From assembly GCA_964544605.1 (NCBI GenBank), contig CAZJBX010000006.1, positions 25,715-89,714 of the forward strand: 64,000 bases of DNA, read 5' to 3'. The notes beneath the pieces were generated by a model. The model worked only from the letters and a program-made list of their open reading frames with translations. It was not told the origin of the DNA and did not search any database. This document shows positions 34,422 through 42,926 of the stretch, in pieces. Numbering within the stretch: position 1 is the first letter of the stretch; each line of letters starts with the position of its first letter. A program made the translations under genes and the position numbers. The stretch is from JAMIFN01 sp964544605 (GTDB lineage: Bacteria > Pseudomonadota > Gammaproteobacteria > Burkholderiales > Burkholderiaceae_C).

Positions 34422-35003
34422 ATGGAAATCGAACAAGCCCCCACCGAAGCCCGCTACGAACGCCCCACCGGGGAGCGCCGTGGCCTCATCATGGTGAACA
34501 CTGGCGATGGCAAAGGCAAAAGCACCGCCGCCTTTGGCCTGGCCATGCGTGCCTTTGGCCGCCACCACCATCACGGTAAAAAGGTCAAGGTCTATCAGTT
34601 CATGAAGGTGCCCAGCGCCCGCTTTGGCGAGCACCGCGTGTTTGAGCAATTGGGCCTGCCCATTGAAGGTTTGGGTGACGGTTTCAGTTGGAAAAGCAAA
34701 GACCTCGACCACAGCGCCGAGCTGGCCCGCCAAGGCTGGGCCAAGGCCAAAGCCGACATCATGAGCGGCGATTACTTTATGGTCACGCTCGATGAAATCA
34801 CCTACCCCCTGATTTACGGCTGGCTGCCCTTGCAAGAAGTGCTCGACACCTTGGCCGCCCGCCCCAAAGATTGCACCGTGGTGCTCACAGGCCGCCGTTG
34901 CCCGCAGGAAATCATCGACATCGCCGATACGGTAACGGAAATGACCCTCATCAAACACGCCTTCAAAGCAGGCGTTCCAGCCCAGCGCGGCATTGAAGAC
35001 TGA
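34422..35003 (+). CDS. cobO: Corrinoid adenosyltransferase CobO (canonical copy)
   Basis: 193-residue CobA/CobO/BtuR-type adenosyltransferase that transfers the adenosyl group of ATP to cob(I)yrinate diamide or other corrinoids. P-loop TGDGKGKS at residues 27-34; GFSW at residues 87-90 keeps Phe88 and Trp90, the pair known in Salmonella CobA (F91, W93) to displace the lower ligand. VTLDEITYP and TGRRCPQEIIDIADTVTE are also typical. AGGAGAG lies 7 bases before the ATG. A second cobO copy follows directly. Confidence 0.93.
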   Translation: MEIEQAPTEARYERPTGERRGLIMVNTGDGKGKSTAAFGLAMRAFGRHHHHGKKVKVYQFMKVPSARFGEHRVFEQLGLPIEGLGDGFSWKSKDLDHSAELARQGWAKAKADIMSGDYFMVTLDEITYPLIYGWLPLQEVLDTLAARPKDCTVVLTGRRCPQEIIDIADTVTEMTLIKHAFKAGVPAQRGIED

Positions 35004-35013
35004 GGAGCGCAGC

Positions 35014-35595
35014 ATGGCCGCCAACACCACAGGTGAAAATCGACTGGCAGACTTCAAGCCCGTTTTGGCCCAAGGCCGCTTGCTGCTCCACACGGGCGAT
35101 GGCAAGGGCAAAAGCACAGCCGCCTATGGCGCGGCGCTGCGGGCCTTTGGCCACCGCGCCCTGCATGGCAAAAAGGTGGGCATTTGGCAGTTCATCAAAG
35201 ACGAGAGCTTTGCCTATGGCGAGCGCCAAGTGCTGCGCGATATCGGCATTGAAGTGCGCTGCTTGGGCGATGGTTGCAGCTTGCGCGGCCAAGATGCCGA
35301 AGGCAGCCGCCAACATGCGCTGGCAGGTTGGGCCGAGGCCGAAGCTGCCTTGGCCAGCGGCGATTACTACCTGCTGGTGCTCGATGAGCTGACCTTGCCG
35401 CTGCACTTTGGTTGGCTGGACGAGGCGGCGGTGCTGGCCGCCCTGCGCCAGCGCGCGCCCGATTGCAATGTCATCATCACAGGCCGCCATGCGTCGCAGG
35501 CTTTGATTGATTGGGCCGATACCGCCAGCAACAGCCAGTCCATCAAACACGCTTACGAACAAGGCATCACGGCACAACGCGGCATGGAGTGCTAA
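35014..35595 (+). CDS. Second CobO-like adenosyltransferase, aromatic pair replaced
   Basis: 193 residues, aligning without gaps with the upstream CobO and sharing the P-loop TGDGKGKS at 27-34, LVLDELTLP, ITGRHASQALIDWAD and the IKHAYEQGITAQRG tail. The corrinoid-site residues differ: Phe88 and Trp90 of the first copy are Cys88 and Leu90 here (GDGCSLRG). The protein is therefore ATP-binding competent by motif but probably altered in forming four-coordinate Co(II). It could have another corrinoid substrate, a carrier role, or a non-corrinoid one. Strong ribosome site GAGGAG 7 bases upstream; 10 bases after the first copy. Confidence 0.88.
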   Translation: MAANTTGENRLADFKPVLAQGRLLLHTGDGKGKSTAAYGAALRAFGHRALHGKKVGIWQFIKDESFAYGERQVLRDIGIEVRCLGDGCSLRGQDAEGSRQHALAGWAEAEAALASGDYYLLVLDELTLPLHFGWLDEAAVLAALRQRAPDCNVIITGRHASQALIDWADTASNSQSIKHAYEQGITAQRGMEC

Positions 35596-35606
35596 ATTCC
35601 AGTCCC

Positions 35607-36305
35607 ATGTCTGATACCCATTCTTTGCCCCACGCCTACCCCCAAGCCGAGCGCGATGCCATTTACAAGGCCATCCGCCAGCGCCGTGATATGCGCCACT
35701 TTCAGCCCAATAGCAGCATGGCGCCTGAGCAGTTGCAGCGCCTGCTGGAAGCCGCGCACTGGGGGCCGAGTGTGGGCTATATGCAGCCGTGGCGCTTCAT
35801 CCGCATCAGCCAAAGCGCTACACGCTTGGCCTTGGCCGAGCTGGTGGAGCAAGAGCGCCAAGCCACGGCCCAAGCCATGGGCGAGCGCCAAGCTGATTTT
35901 TTGCGCCTGAAGGTGGAGGGCTTGCACGATGCCGCCGAGGTCTTGGTGGTCTGCCTCATGCCTGGGCGCGAGCAGCATATATTTGGCCGCCGCACCCTGC
36001 CTGAAATGGACATTGCCTCAGTCGGCTGCGCCCTGCAAAACCTGTGGTTGGCGGCGCGGGCTGAGGGCTTGGGCATGGGCTGGGTGTCCTTTTTTGAACC
36101 CCAAGCCGTGGCGCAATTGCTGGCCCTGCCTGAAGGTGCGCACCCGCTGGCCATCGTCTGCCTTGGGCCTGTGCCTGCTTTTTACGATGCCCCCATGCTG
36201 GAGCAAGAGCGCTGGGCCCAGCGCCTGCCGCTAGCGCAAGTGGTGTTTGAAGAACGCTGGGGCCAAGCCAGCCCCATGCTCAACCCCGCCACCCCAAGGC
36301 CATGA
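35607..36305 (+). CDS. bluB: 5,6-dimethylbenzimidazole synthase BluB
   Basis: 232-residue nitroreductase-fold enzyme that cuts reduced FMN with oxygen to make the lower ligand dimethylbenzimidazole. Family segments: IRQRRDMRHF near residues 23-32, EAAHWGPSVGYMQPWRF near 49-65, and GMGWVSFFEP near 155. The ATG at 35607 gives the usual length; the frame opens at 35511 within cobO-2. The product supplies CobT. Its stop overlaps the cobD start. Confidence 0.93.
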   Translation: MSDTHSLPHAYPQAERDAIYKAIRQRRDMRHFQPNSSMAPEQLQRLLEAAHWGPSVGYMQPWRFIRISQSATRLALAELVEQERQATAQAMGERQADFLRLKVEGLHDAAEVLVVCLMPGREQHIFGRRTLPEMDIASVGCALQNLWLAARAEGLGMGWVSFFEPQAVAQLLALPEGAHPLAIVCLGPVPAFYDAPMLEQERWAQRLPLAQVVFEERWGQASPMLNPATPRP

Positions 36306-37423
36306 TGGGCAGCGTCTTCCTCACCGAGCTGCTGCTGCCCTGCGATGCCGCTGTGTGGCGGCCCTTGCTGCTCATCAGCCTGCCCTTGGCCCTGCTGCTG
36401 GATGTGCTGCTGGGCGAGCCGCCCAAACGCCTGCACCCCGTTGTCGGCATGGGCACGCTGCTGCGCCACTTGGCCCGCGTATTTGCGCCGCTGGCCCCCA
36501 TCACACCCCCACCTGCCGCCACAGAATCACTGCGCTTGGATGAAGCCCCAGCGCCTGAGCCTGAAGTGCTGCCGCCGCCTCTGCTGCATTTGAACGCCAC
36601 AGGGCAGCGGCTGGCAGGCACTGCCGCTTGGCTGCTGGGTGCGATGCTGGTTTTGGTTTTGGCAGGCTTGGCGCAGGTCGTCATCTTGTGGTTGGCGCTC
36701 ACTTACTCGCCTTGGCTGGCGGCCCTGCCCTTGGCCTTATTGCTCAAACCCCTATTCGCCTACGCCATGCTCTACCGTGAGGTGCGTTTGGTCGATGACG
36801 CGCTAGAGGTCTCGCTTGCACAAGGCCGCCAGCAGTTGAGCCGCATCGTCAGCCGCGACACCGATCAGCTCAGCGCCACCGAGGTGCGCGAAGCCGCTAT
36901 GGCCACCTTGGCCGAAAACTTCAACGATTCCGTGATTGCGCCGCTGTTTTGGTTTGTGCTGGCCGGCCTGCCCGGTGCGGCCCTCTACCGCTGGGCCAAT
37001 ACCGCCGATGCCTCTTGGGGCTATATCGGCCCCTATGCGGGGCGCGATTGGACGGATGCGGGCCGCTTTGCCGCCCGCGCCGATGATGTACTCTCTTGGC
37101 TGCCCGCCCGCCTCTGCGCCCTGCTGATGATGGCCAGCAATGCCGCCCTACAACCGAGCAAAAGCTGCCGCAAATGCCTGCGCAAAATCTGCCGTGAAGC
37201 GCGCAAAACCCCCTCACCCAATAGCGGCTGGCCCATGGCCGCTATGGCCGTGCTGCTGAATGTGCGCATGGGCAAAGCCCACAGCTACCAACTGCTGCCG
37301 CAAGGCCGCTTGGCCCAGCCCAAAGACATTCCCGCCGCCCTGCGCATCTGCCGCCGTTCTTGGCTCGGCCTCATGGCCCTGAGTTTGCTGGCACTCACAC
37401 TCTGCTTGCTGGGGCTGCATTGA
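36302..37423 (+). CDS. cobD: Adenosylcobinamide-phosphate synthase CobD/CbiB
   Basis: 373-residue integral membrane enzyme that joins adenosylcobyric acid with aminopropanol phosphate. Segments LLDVLLGEPPKRLHPVVGMG near the N-terminus, SRDTDQLSATEVREA and ENFNDSVIAPLFW in the middle, and GGWP-like NSGWPMAAMAVLLNVRMGK are family hallmarks. A Pro/Glu/Leu-rich stretch of about 30 residues near 70-100 looks like an insertion. Starts by ATGA overlap with bluB and ends by TGATG overlap with cobC. Confidence 0.92.
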   Translation: MMGSVFLTELLLPCDAAVWRPLLLISLPLALLLDVLLGEPPKRLHPVVGMGTLLRHLARVFAPLAPITPPPAATESLRLDEAPAPEPEVLPPPLLHLNATGQRLAGTAAWLLGAMLVLVLAGLAQVVILWLALTYSPWLAALPLALLLKPLFAYAMLYREVRLVDDALEVSLAQGRQQLSRIVSRDTDQLSATEVREAAMATLAENFNDSVIAPLFWFVLAGLPGAALYRWANTADASWGYIGPYAGRDWTDAGRFAARADDVLSWLPARLCALLMMASNAALQPSKSCRKCLRKICREARKTPSPNSGWPMAAMAVLLNVRMGKAHSYQLLPQGRLAQPKDIPAALRICRRSWLGLMALSLLALTLCLLGLH

Positions 37424-38511
37424 TGCCCCCTATGGATTTGCCCCCCATTTGCCACGGCGGTGCCGATGGCCACGGCCCGCTGCGGCATGATTTCTCTTGC
37501 AACAGCCACGGCCTTGGCCCCTGCCCTGAGGCCCTGGCAGCCGTGCAAAACGCCGACCCCAGTGCCTACCCTGACCCCGATTACCTCGCCCTGCGCCAAG
37601 CCATAGGCCGCTTCTACGGCATTGAAGCCGAGCGCGTCGTCATCGGTGCCAGTGGCTCTGAGCTGATGCAGCGCCTGAGCTACGCCGTGGCGCGGCGCTC
37701 CAGCCACACGGCCACACCCACCCAAGTGCATATGCCGCCCCATGCCTATGGCGACTACGCCCGCGCCGCCCACATTGCGGGCCTGCGCCCCACGCCCCAT
37801 GCCGAGGCCGCCGATTTGATTTGGCTGTGTGAGCCCAGCAGCCCCTTGGGTCAGGCGGAAGTGAGCACGCACTGGCCCCATTTGCAGCCGCAGCAAATGG
37901 CCGTGCTCGACTGCGCCTACGCCCCGCTGCGCTTGGAAGGCCATAGCCCCTTTCCACCCCCCGCCAGCAGCCCCCTGTGGCAATTGCACACGCCCAACAA
38001 AGCCTTGGGCCTGACGGGGGTGCGCGGCGCTTACTTGCTGGCCCCCAGCGGGGCCGAGGCGCAGGCCGAGCAACTGCGCCGCATGGCCGCCAGTTGGCCC
38101 TTGGGCGCACACGGCCTGGCCATGCTAGAGGCTTGGCTGCGCCCCAGCGTGCAAAGCTGGCTGGCCCACAGCCTGCCCGCGCTGCGCCAGCTCAAAGCCG
38201 AGCAAACCGCCCTGTGCCAAAGCTGGGGCTGGCAAGTGCAACCCAGCGTGGCCCACTTCTTCTGCGCCCGCCCCAATGTGCCGCCTGCCGAACTGCCCGC
38301 CTATTTGCAGCATTTGCGCGGCCACGGCATCAAACTGCGGGACTGCGCCAGCTTTGGCCTACCCCACACCCTGCGCTTGAACAGCCTGCCCGCTGTGGCG
38401 CAAAACGCTTTAGCAAGTGCGCACTTACTTTATCTGCCGCTCACTGGCGGCGCAGGCGCTGGGCAGGAAACAACACCGCAAACTCTGAGCCCTGTCCCAA
38501 CTGGCTGCTGA
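37423..38511 (+). CDS. cobC: Threonine-phosphate decarboxylase CobC
   Basis: 362-residue PLP-dependent class I/II aminotransferase-fold enzyme that makes aminopropanol phosphate for CobD. The PLP lysine lies in TPNKALGLTGVRGAYLL near residue 193, with ASGSELMQR near 68 as phosphate-binding region. The ATG at 37423 overlaps the cobD stop. A second ATG at 37432 is possible. The last 71 bases overlap the 3' end of the convergent phoR, so the tail after about residue 338 may be a recent extension. Confidence 0.88.
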   Translation: MPPMDLPPICHGGADGHGPLRHDFSCNSHGLGPCPEALAAVQNADPSAYPDPDYLALRQAIGRFYGIEAERVVIGASGSELMQRLSYAVARRSSHTATPTQVHMPPHAYGDYARAAHIAGLRPTPHAEAADLIWLCEPSSPLGQAEVSTHWPHLQPQQMAVLDCAYAPLRLEGHSPFPPPASSPLWQLHTPNKALGLTGVRGAYLLAPSGAEAQAEQLRRMAASWPLGAHGLAMLEAWLRPSVQSWLAHSLPALRQLKAEQTALCQSWGWQVQPSVAHFFCARPNVPPAELPAYLQHLRGHGIKLRDCASFGLPHTLRLNSLPAVAQNALASAHLLYLPLTGGAGAGQETTPQTLSPVPTGC

Positions 38512-39784
38512 TATGCAACTGCGCGCCGTGGCGTTGCAGCGCATGTTTGACAATGGCCAAGCCCAAACCTGTGCCCCCCGTCTCTCGTGAGCGGCTCCGA
38601 TCAGCACGGTAAAAGCGCTCGGTCAAGCGGGCCAAATGCTCAGGCGCAATCCCCGCTCCCGTATCACGCACCGCAAAGCGTGCCCCACCATCGCCCAGGC
38701 GCTGCCAAGTCACGCTCACACGCCCGCCCGATGGGGTGTAGCGCACGGCGTTGTTCACCAAATTAGACAAAGCACTCTGAAGCTCACCCGCATGGCCAGC
38801 CAAAGCATCCACCCTGCCCTCGGCATCCTCCCAACTGGCGGCATCAGGAAACAGCAACTGCAAAGGCGCGGCCTCCGCAGGCCACAATTGCGCCGCACAC
38901 GCCTGCGCCTCATGCGCACACTGGCTCAAAAGCATGGGCACGGCCACCCATTCATCCCAGTTGGGCAAAGGGCTGTCCTCTAAACGAGACAGCGTCAGCA
39001 AATCCTGCACCAAATGCTGCATTCGCGCCGCCTGCTGCGCCATCAAAGCCAAATAATGTTCTTGCTCTGCCTCAGACAAAGGCAAGGTTTGCAGGGTCTC
39101 TACAAAACCCACCAACACCGTCAGCGGGGTGCGGATTTCATGCGACACATTGGCCACAAAATCGCGCCGCATGGCCTCGGCCTGCTCCAAGGCGGTAATA
39201 TCCCGTGAGAGCAGTAATTTGCGCCCATCCCCGTAGGGGAAAATCTGAGCCGATATTTTCACGGGCCGCTCTGGGCTGCTGTAGCGCCCCGCCAGCAGCA
39301 CATCGGTGCTGAAATCTTCTGCGGCAAGGTAGGCCGCAAACTCAGGCGCGCGCAGCAAATACCCCAAACTCTGCAAAGTATCGCGCTCGCCCTCAAAGCC
39401 AAAATGCGCCTGCGCCATGTGATTGCACCACTCAATGCGCCCCTGTGCGTCGAGCAAGGTCACGCCATTGGGCGAGGCTTGCAGGGCGGCCAAAATTTCT
39501 TGCAACCGTGCATCACTGGCCCCCGCCTGCTGCGCAGTATCACGCAATTGCCGCCGCATCCGTGCTGCTGCCTCCCCCCAAGCCCCACCCAACTCAGGCT
39601 CAGGCTCAAGCGCCCCACTGCGCAACCAACGCAGCACACGCTGGGCCGCAACAAAGTCCCACAGCAGCCACAGCCAAACCAATAACAACAGGCCCGCCAC
39701 CGCCGCCCAAGCCCCCCACAGCCCACCGGCCAAAGCCAGCACCGCAGCCTGCACCAAGGCAAAAAAGAAAAACCGCTGCCACAT
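38441..39784 (-). CDS. phoR: Phosphate regulon sensor kinase PhoR
   Basis: 447-residue membrane histidine kinase. The ATG at 39784 with GGAGG upstream is preferred to the frame opening at 39988. Two hydrophobic segments near the N-terminus (about residues 4-45), a PAS domain (ASPNGVTLLDAQGRIEWCN), the phosphoacceptor box FVANVSHEIRTPLTVLVGF with His near 213, then N, G1 and G2 ATP boxes (NNAVRYTPSGG, DTGAGI, GGTGLGLAIVKH). It phosphorylates PhoB under phosphate limitation. Its 3' end overlaps cobC. Confidence 0.93.
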   Translation of the reverse strand: MWQRFFFFALVQAAVLALAGGLWGAWAAVAGLLLLVWLWLLWDFVAAQRVLRWLRSGALEPEPELGGAWGEAAARMRRQLRDTAQQAGASDARLQEILAALQASPNGVTLLDAQGRIEWCNHMAQAHFGFEGERDTLQSLGYLLRAPEFAAYLAAEDFSTDVLLAGRYSSPERPVKISAQIFPYGDGRKLLLSRDITALEQAEAMRRDFVANVSHEIRTPLTVLVGFVETLQTLPLSEAEQEHYLALMAQQAARMQHLVQDLLTLSRLEDSPLPNWDEWVAVPMLLSQCAHEAQACAAQLWPAEAAPLQLLFPDAASWEDAEGRVDALAGHAGELQSALSNLVNNAVRYTPSGGRVSVTWQRLGDGGARFAVRDTGAGIAPEHLARLTERFYRADRSRSRETGGTGLGLAIVKHALQRHGAQLHISSQLGQGSEFAVLFPAQRLRRQ

Positions 39785-39824
39785 GCTTTTGACCTCCTCA
39801 CTGTCTGCGCGATTGCATCCGCGC

Positions 39825-40520
39825 TTATGAAGCCGTAGGCCGACGCATACAGTAGCCGCGCCCGCGCACCGTCTCCAGCCAAAGCCCAGGTTCGCCCAAG
39901 GCGGCACGCAGGCGCTTGATGTGCACATCCACTGTGCGCTCCTCAATGGCCACATGGTCGCCCCACACCTTATCGAGCAAATGCGCACGGCTGTGCACCC
40001 TCTCGGGATGCACCATCAAATAATGCAGCAAACGGAACTCCGTCGGCCCCAGCTTCAACTCCTGCGCCTGGTAATACACCCGATGCGCCGCTGCATCCAA
40101 GCGCAAAGCTCCCAAAGTCACGCTATCGCTGCTGTTTTCAGGTGCTCGGCGGCGCAAAACGGCCCGCATACGGGCCAGCAGCTCTTGCGGCGAAAACGGC
40201 TTGGTGATGTAGTCATCCGCCCCCGCATCCAAACCCTGCACCTTATCCGTCTCATCGCCACGCGCCGTCAGCATCAGAATCGGCACAGCGCGGCTGCGGG
40301 CTTGGCTGCGCCAATGCTTGGCCAAGGCCACGCCGCTCGTGCCAGGCAACATCCAGTCAAGCAAAATCAAAGCGGGCAGCACCGCATCCACCTCCGCTAG
40401 GGCGGCCTCACCATCGGCCACCCACACCGGCTCAAAACCGTTGTGCCGCAAATGCACGGCAATCAACTCGGCAATCGCCGCCTCATCTTCCACAATCAAT
40501 ACACGCGGTTGACGCATCAT
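39825..40520 (-). CDS. phoB: Phosphate regulon response regulator PhoB
   Basis: OmpR/PhoB-type regulator, 231 residues. The receiver domain has the acidic pocket VEDE, the phospho-Asp in LILLDWMLPGTSG near residue 54 and Lys in TKPFSPQELL. The winged helix C-terminal domain includes GPTEFRLLHYLMVHPERV and RTVDVHIKRLRAAL. It binds Pho boxes such as the one before pstS. The start is either of two adjacent ATGs (40520, 40517), with GAGGGGG just upstream. It lies 7 bases after phoU. Confidence 0.95.
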   Translation of the reverse strand: MMRQPRVLIVEDEAAIAELIAVHLRHNGFEPVWVADGEAALAEVDAVLPALILLDWMLPGTSGVALAKHWRSQARSRAVPILMLTARGDETDKVQGLDAGADDYITKPFSPQELLARMRAVLRRRAPENSSDSVTLGALRLDAAAHRVYYQAQELKLGPTEFRLLHYLMVHPERVHSRAHLLDKVWGDHVAIEERTVDVHIKRLRAALGEPGLWLETVRGRGYCMRRPTAS

Positions 40521-40527
40521 CGCCCCC

Positions 40528-41235
40528 TCACTTGGGCTGTAGAGCCAGCTCAATCTCGGCCAAGGTCGCATGGCGCACATCCTTGCCCTCCACCAAATAA
40601 ATAATCAGCTCGGCCACATTTTTAGAATGATCGCCAATGCGCTCAATCGCCTTGGCCAAAAACAACAAATCCAAGCTGGCCGATATGGTGCGCGGATCCT
40701 CCATCATGTAAGTAATAAGGGTGCGCACAAAACCATCGAACTCCTCATCAATCAAATCATCCTCTTTCAAAATCGCCACCGCCGCCTGGGTATCCAATCG
40801 AGCAAAGGCATCCAAAGCCTTGCGCAGCAGGCCAGAAGCCAAAGCCGCTGCCACGCGCAAATCCCCAGCAGGCAGCGTCCGTGGCGCACCACTGTTGATG
40901 ATGGAGCGCACCATGCGCGCCATGCGCGTGGCCTCATCGCCCATGCGCTCCAAATTCGCCGTCGCCTTCGAGAAGGCAATCAACAAGCGCAAATCCCGCG
41001 CCGTAGGCTGACGGCGTGCAATGATGGCTGAGAGCTCATAGTCAATTTCCACCTCCATCGCATTGACCCGCTGCTCCAACGCATAGACCTGCTCCACCGC
41101 CTCATTGTTAAAGCCCGAAAGGGCATCAATCGCTTGACGAATTTGGGCCTCCACCAAACCGCCCAACTCCATTACACGAGCTGAAACTTGATTGAGTTCC
41201 AGATCAAATTGCGAAGAAAGATGTGCTTCACTCAT
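40528..41235 (-). CDS. phoU: Phosphate signalling protein PhoU
   Basis: 235-residue three-helix-bundle repeat protein that links the Pst transporter to PhoR and represses the Pho regulon when phosphate is plentiful. Two metal-binding-type repeats are seen: SKATANLERMGDEATRMAR near residue 90-108 and AKAIERIGDHSKNVAELI near 192-209. It lies between pstB (18 bases) and phoB (7 bases). Confidence 0.95.
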   Translation of the reverse strand: MSEAHLSSQFDLELNQVSARVMELGGLVEAQIRQAIDALSGFNNEAVEQVYALEQRVNAMEVEIDYELSAIIARRQPTARDLRLLIAFSKATANLERMGDEATRMARMVRSIINSGAPRTLPAGDLRVAAALASGLLRKALDAFARLDTQAAVAILKEDDLIDEEFDGFVRTLITYMMEDPRTISASLDLLFLAKAIERIGDHSKNVAELIIYLVEGKDVRHATLAEIELALQPK

Positions 41236-41253
41236 GCTTTATCTCCTATCTAT

Positions 41254-42039
41254 TTAACCGAATCGGCCTGTGATGTAATCTTCTGTGGCTTTGTGCTCTG
41301 GCTTCAAAAACAACTGCTCCGTTGCACCAAACTCCACCAGCTCACCCAAATACATATAAGCGGTGTAATCGCTGCATCGCGCAGCCTGCTGCATATTGTG
41401 GGTCACAATAACAACGGTGTAATCGTCTTTTAACTCAGCAATCAATTCTTCGATTTTGGCCGTAGAAATAGGGTCGAGTGCCGAGCAAGGCTCATCGAGC
41501 AAAAGCACCTCGGGCTTGATGGCCACGCCCCGCGCAATGCACAGGCGCTGCTGCTGCCCGCCCGATAAACTGCTGCCGCTTTGCTGCAATTTGTCTTTCA
41601 CCTCATTCCACAGCGCCGCCTTCCTCAAAGCCCACTCCACGCGTTCATCCATATCACCTGCATTCAATGGCTCAAACAACTTCACGCCAAATGCAATGTT
41701 GTCGTAAATCGACATCGGAAAAGGCGTGGGCTTTTGGAACACCATGCCCACTTTGGCACGAATCAGCGCCACATCTTCGCGGCTGGTGAGCAGGTCTTGG
41801 CCGTCAAGCAAAATTTGCCCTTCGGCGCGTTGCTCAGGATACAGCTCAAACATGCGGTTAAAAGTGCGCAGCAAAGTCGATTTACCACAACCCGATGGGC
41901 CAATAAAAGCCGTGACTTTGTTGCTAGGAATATCCAAATTGATATTGCGCAGGGCATGGAATTTGCCGTAGAAAAAATTTAAATCGCGCACGGCCAATTT
42001 GGTCGCTTGCTTTTGTGCGGCAGTAGTCGTTGTATTCAT
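41254..42039 (-). CDS. pstB: Phosphate ABC transporter ATP-binding protein PstB
   Basis: 261-residue ABC ATPase. Walker A GPSGCGKST, the PstB-typical RTFNRMFELYPEQRAEG, signature LSGGQQQRLCIARG, Walker B VLLLDEPCSALDP and VTHNMQQAARCSD. I use the ATG at 42039 with GGAAG 8 bases upstream. The ATG at 42054 is an alternative and would nearly touch the pstA stop. The frame opening at 42135 overlaps pstA and is not the start. Confidence 0.93.
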   Translation of the reverse strand: MNTTTTAAQKQATKLAVRDLNFFYGKFHALRNINLDIPSNKVTAFIGPSGCGKSTLLRTFNRMFELYPEQRAEGQILLDGQDLLTSREDVALIRAKVGMVFQKPTPFPMSIYDNIAFGVKLFEPLNAGDMDERVEWALRKAALWNEVKDKLQQSGSSLSGGQQQRLCIARGVAIKPEVLLLDEPCSALDPISTAKIEELIAELKDDYTVVIVTHNMQQAARCSDYTAYMYLGELVEFGATEQLFLKPEHKATEDYITGRFG

Positions 42040-42056
42040 ATTAGGAGCTTCCATCT

Positions 42057-42926
42057 TTATTTCTGACGCGTGAGCACACGCGCCAATATATTGAGTGCCA
42101 AAACAGCCAAGGTGATGAGGAAAACCGCAGCCCAAGCCAGTTGTTGCCAGTTCTCGTAAGGACTCATGGCAAATTTAAAAATGGTCACAGGCAGGCTGGC
42201 CATAGGGCGGCTGGGGTCAGCATTCCAGAACTGGTTGTTCAGTGCCGTAAACAAAAGCGGCGCCGTCTCGCCTGCAATACGCGCTACGGCCAATAGCACA
42301 CCCGTAATGACCCCGGCACGGGCCGCTTTGAGCGTGATGCGGCTGATGACCTTCCACTTGGGCGTGCCCAAGGCATAAGCGGCTTCGCGCAGGCTGGCAG
42401 GCACCAAGAGCAGCATGTTTTCAGTGGTGCGAATCACCACTGGAATCACAATCAAGGCCAGTGCCAATATGCCCGCATAACCTGAAAAGCTTTTGAATTG
42501 GGCCACCACCACGGTGTAAACAAACAGGCCAATGACGATGCTGGGTGCAGACAGCAAAATGTCATTGACAAAGCGCGTGATGCCTGCCAATCGGCTGCTG
42601 GGCGCGTATTCGGCCAAATACACCCCCGCCATCATGCCAATCGGCGTGCCTACCAAGGCAGCCAAACTCACCATCAGGGCCGAGCCAAAGATGGCATTGG
42701 CCAAGCCGCCCGCCTCATTCGGTGGCGGTGTCATTTCAGTAAAGAGAGCCAGGCTCAGGCCACCCAGCCCCAGGCGCAGGGTTTCCCACAAAATCCACAC
42801 CAGCCAGAACACCCCAAAGGCCATCGCCAAGAGCGATAAAGCCAGCGCGATTTGGTTGAAGCGTTTGCGCCGGGCAAACCGTGCTTGGCGCAATTGTTGG
42901 GTTGCTGCAATGGGTGTTGTTGTCAT
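42057..42926 (-). CDS. pstA: Phosphate ABC transporter permease PstA
   Basis: 289-residue inner-membrane permease with six likely helices. It has the binding-protein-dependent transport signature in LREAAYALGTPKWKVISRI and the conserved VARIAGETAPLLFTA. Its ATG overlaps the pstC stop by ATGA. Confidence 0.93.
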   Translation of the reverse strand: MTTTPIAATQQLRQARFARRKRFNQIALALSLLAMAFGVFWLVWILWETLRLGLGGLSLALFTEMTPPPNEAGGLANAIFGSALMVSLAALVGTPIGMMAGVYLAEYAPSSRLAGITRFVNDILLSAPSIVIGLFVYTVVVAQFKSFSGYAGILALALIVIPVVIRTTENMLLLVPASLREAAYALGTPKWKVISRITLKAARAGVITGVLLAVARIAGETAPLLFTALNNQFWNADPSRPMASLPVTIFKFAMSPYENWQQLAWAAVFLITLAVLALNILARVLTRQK

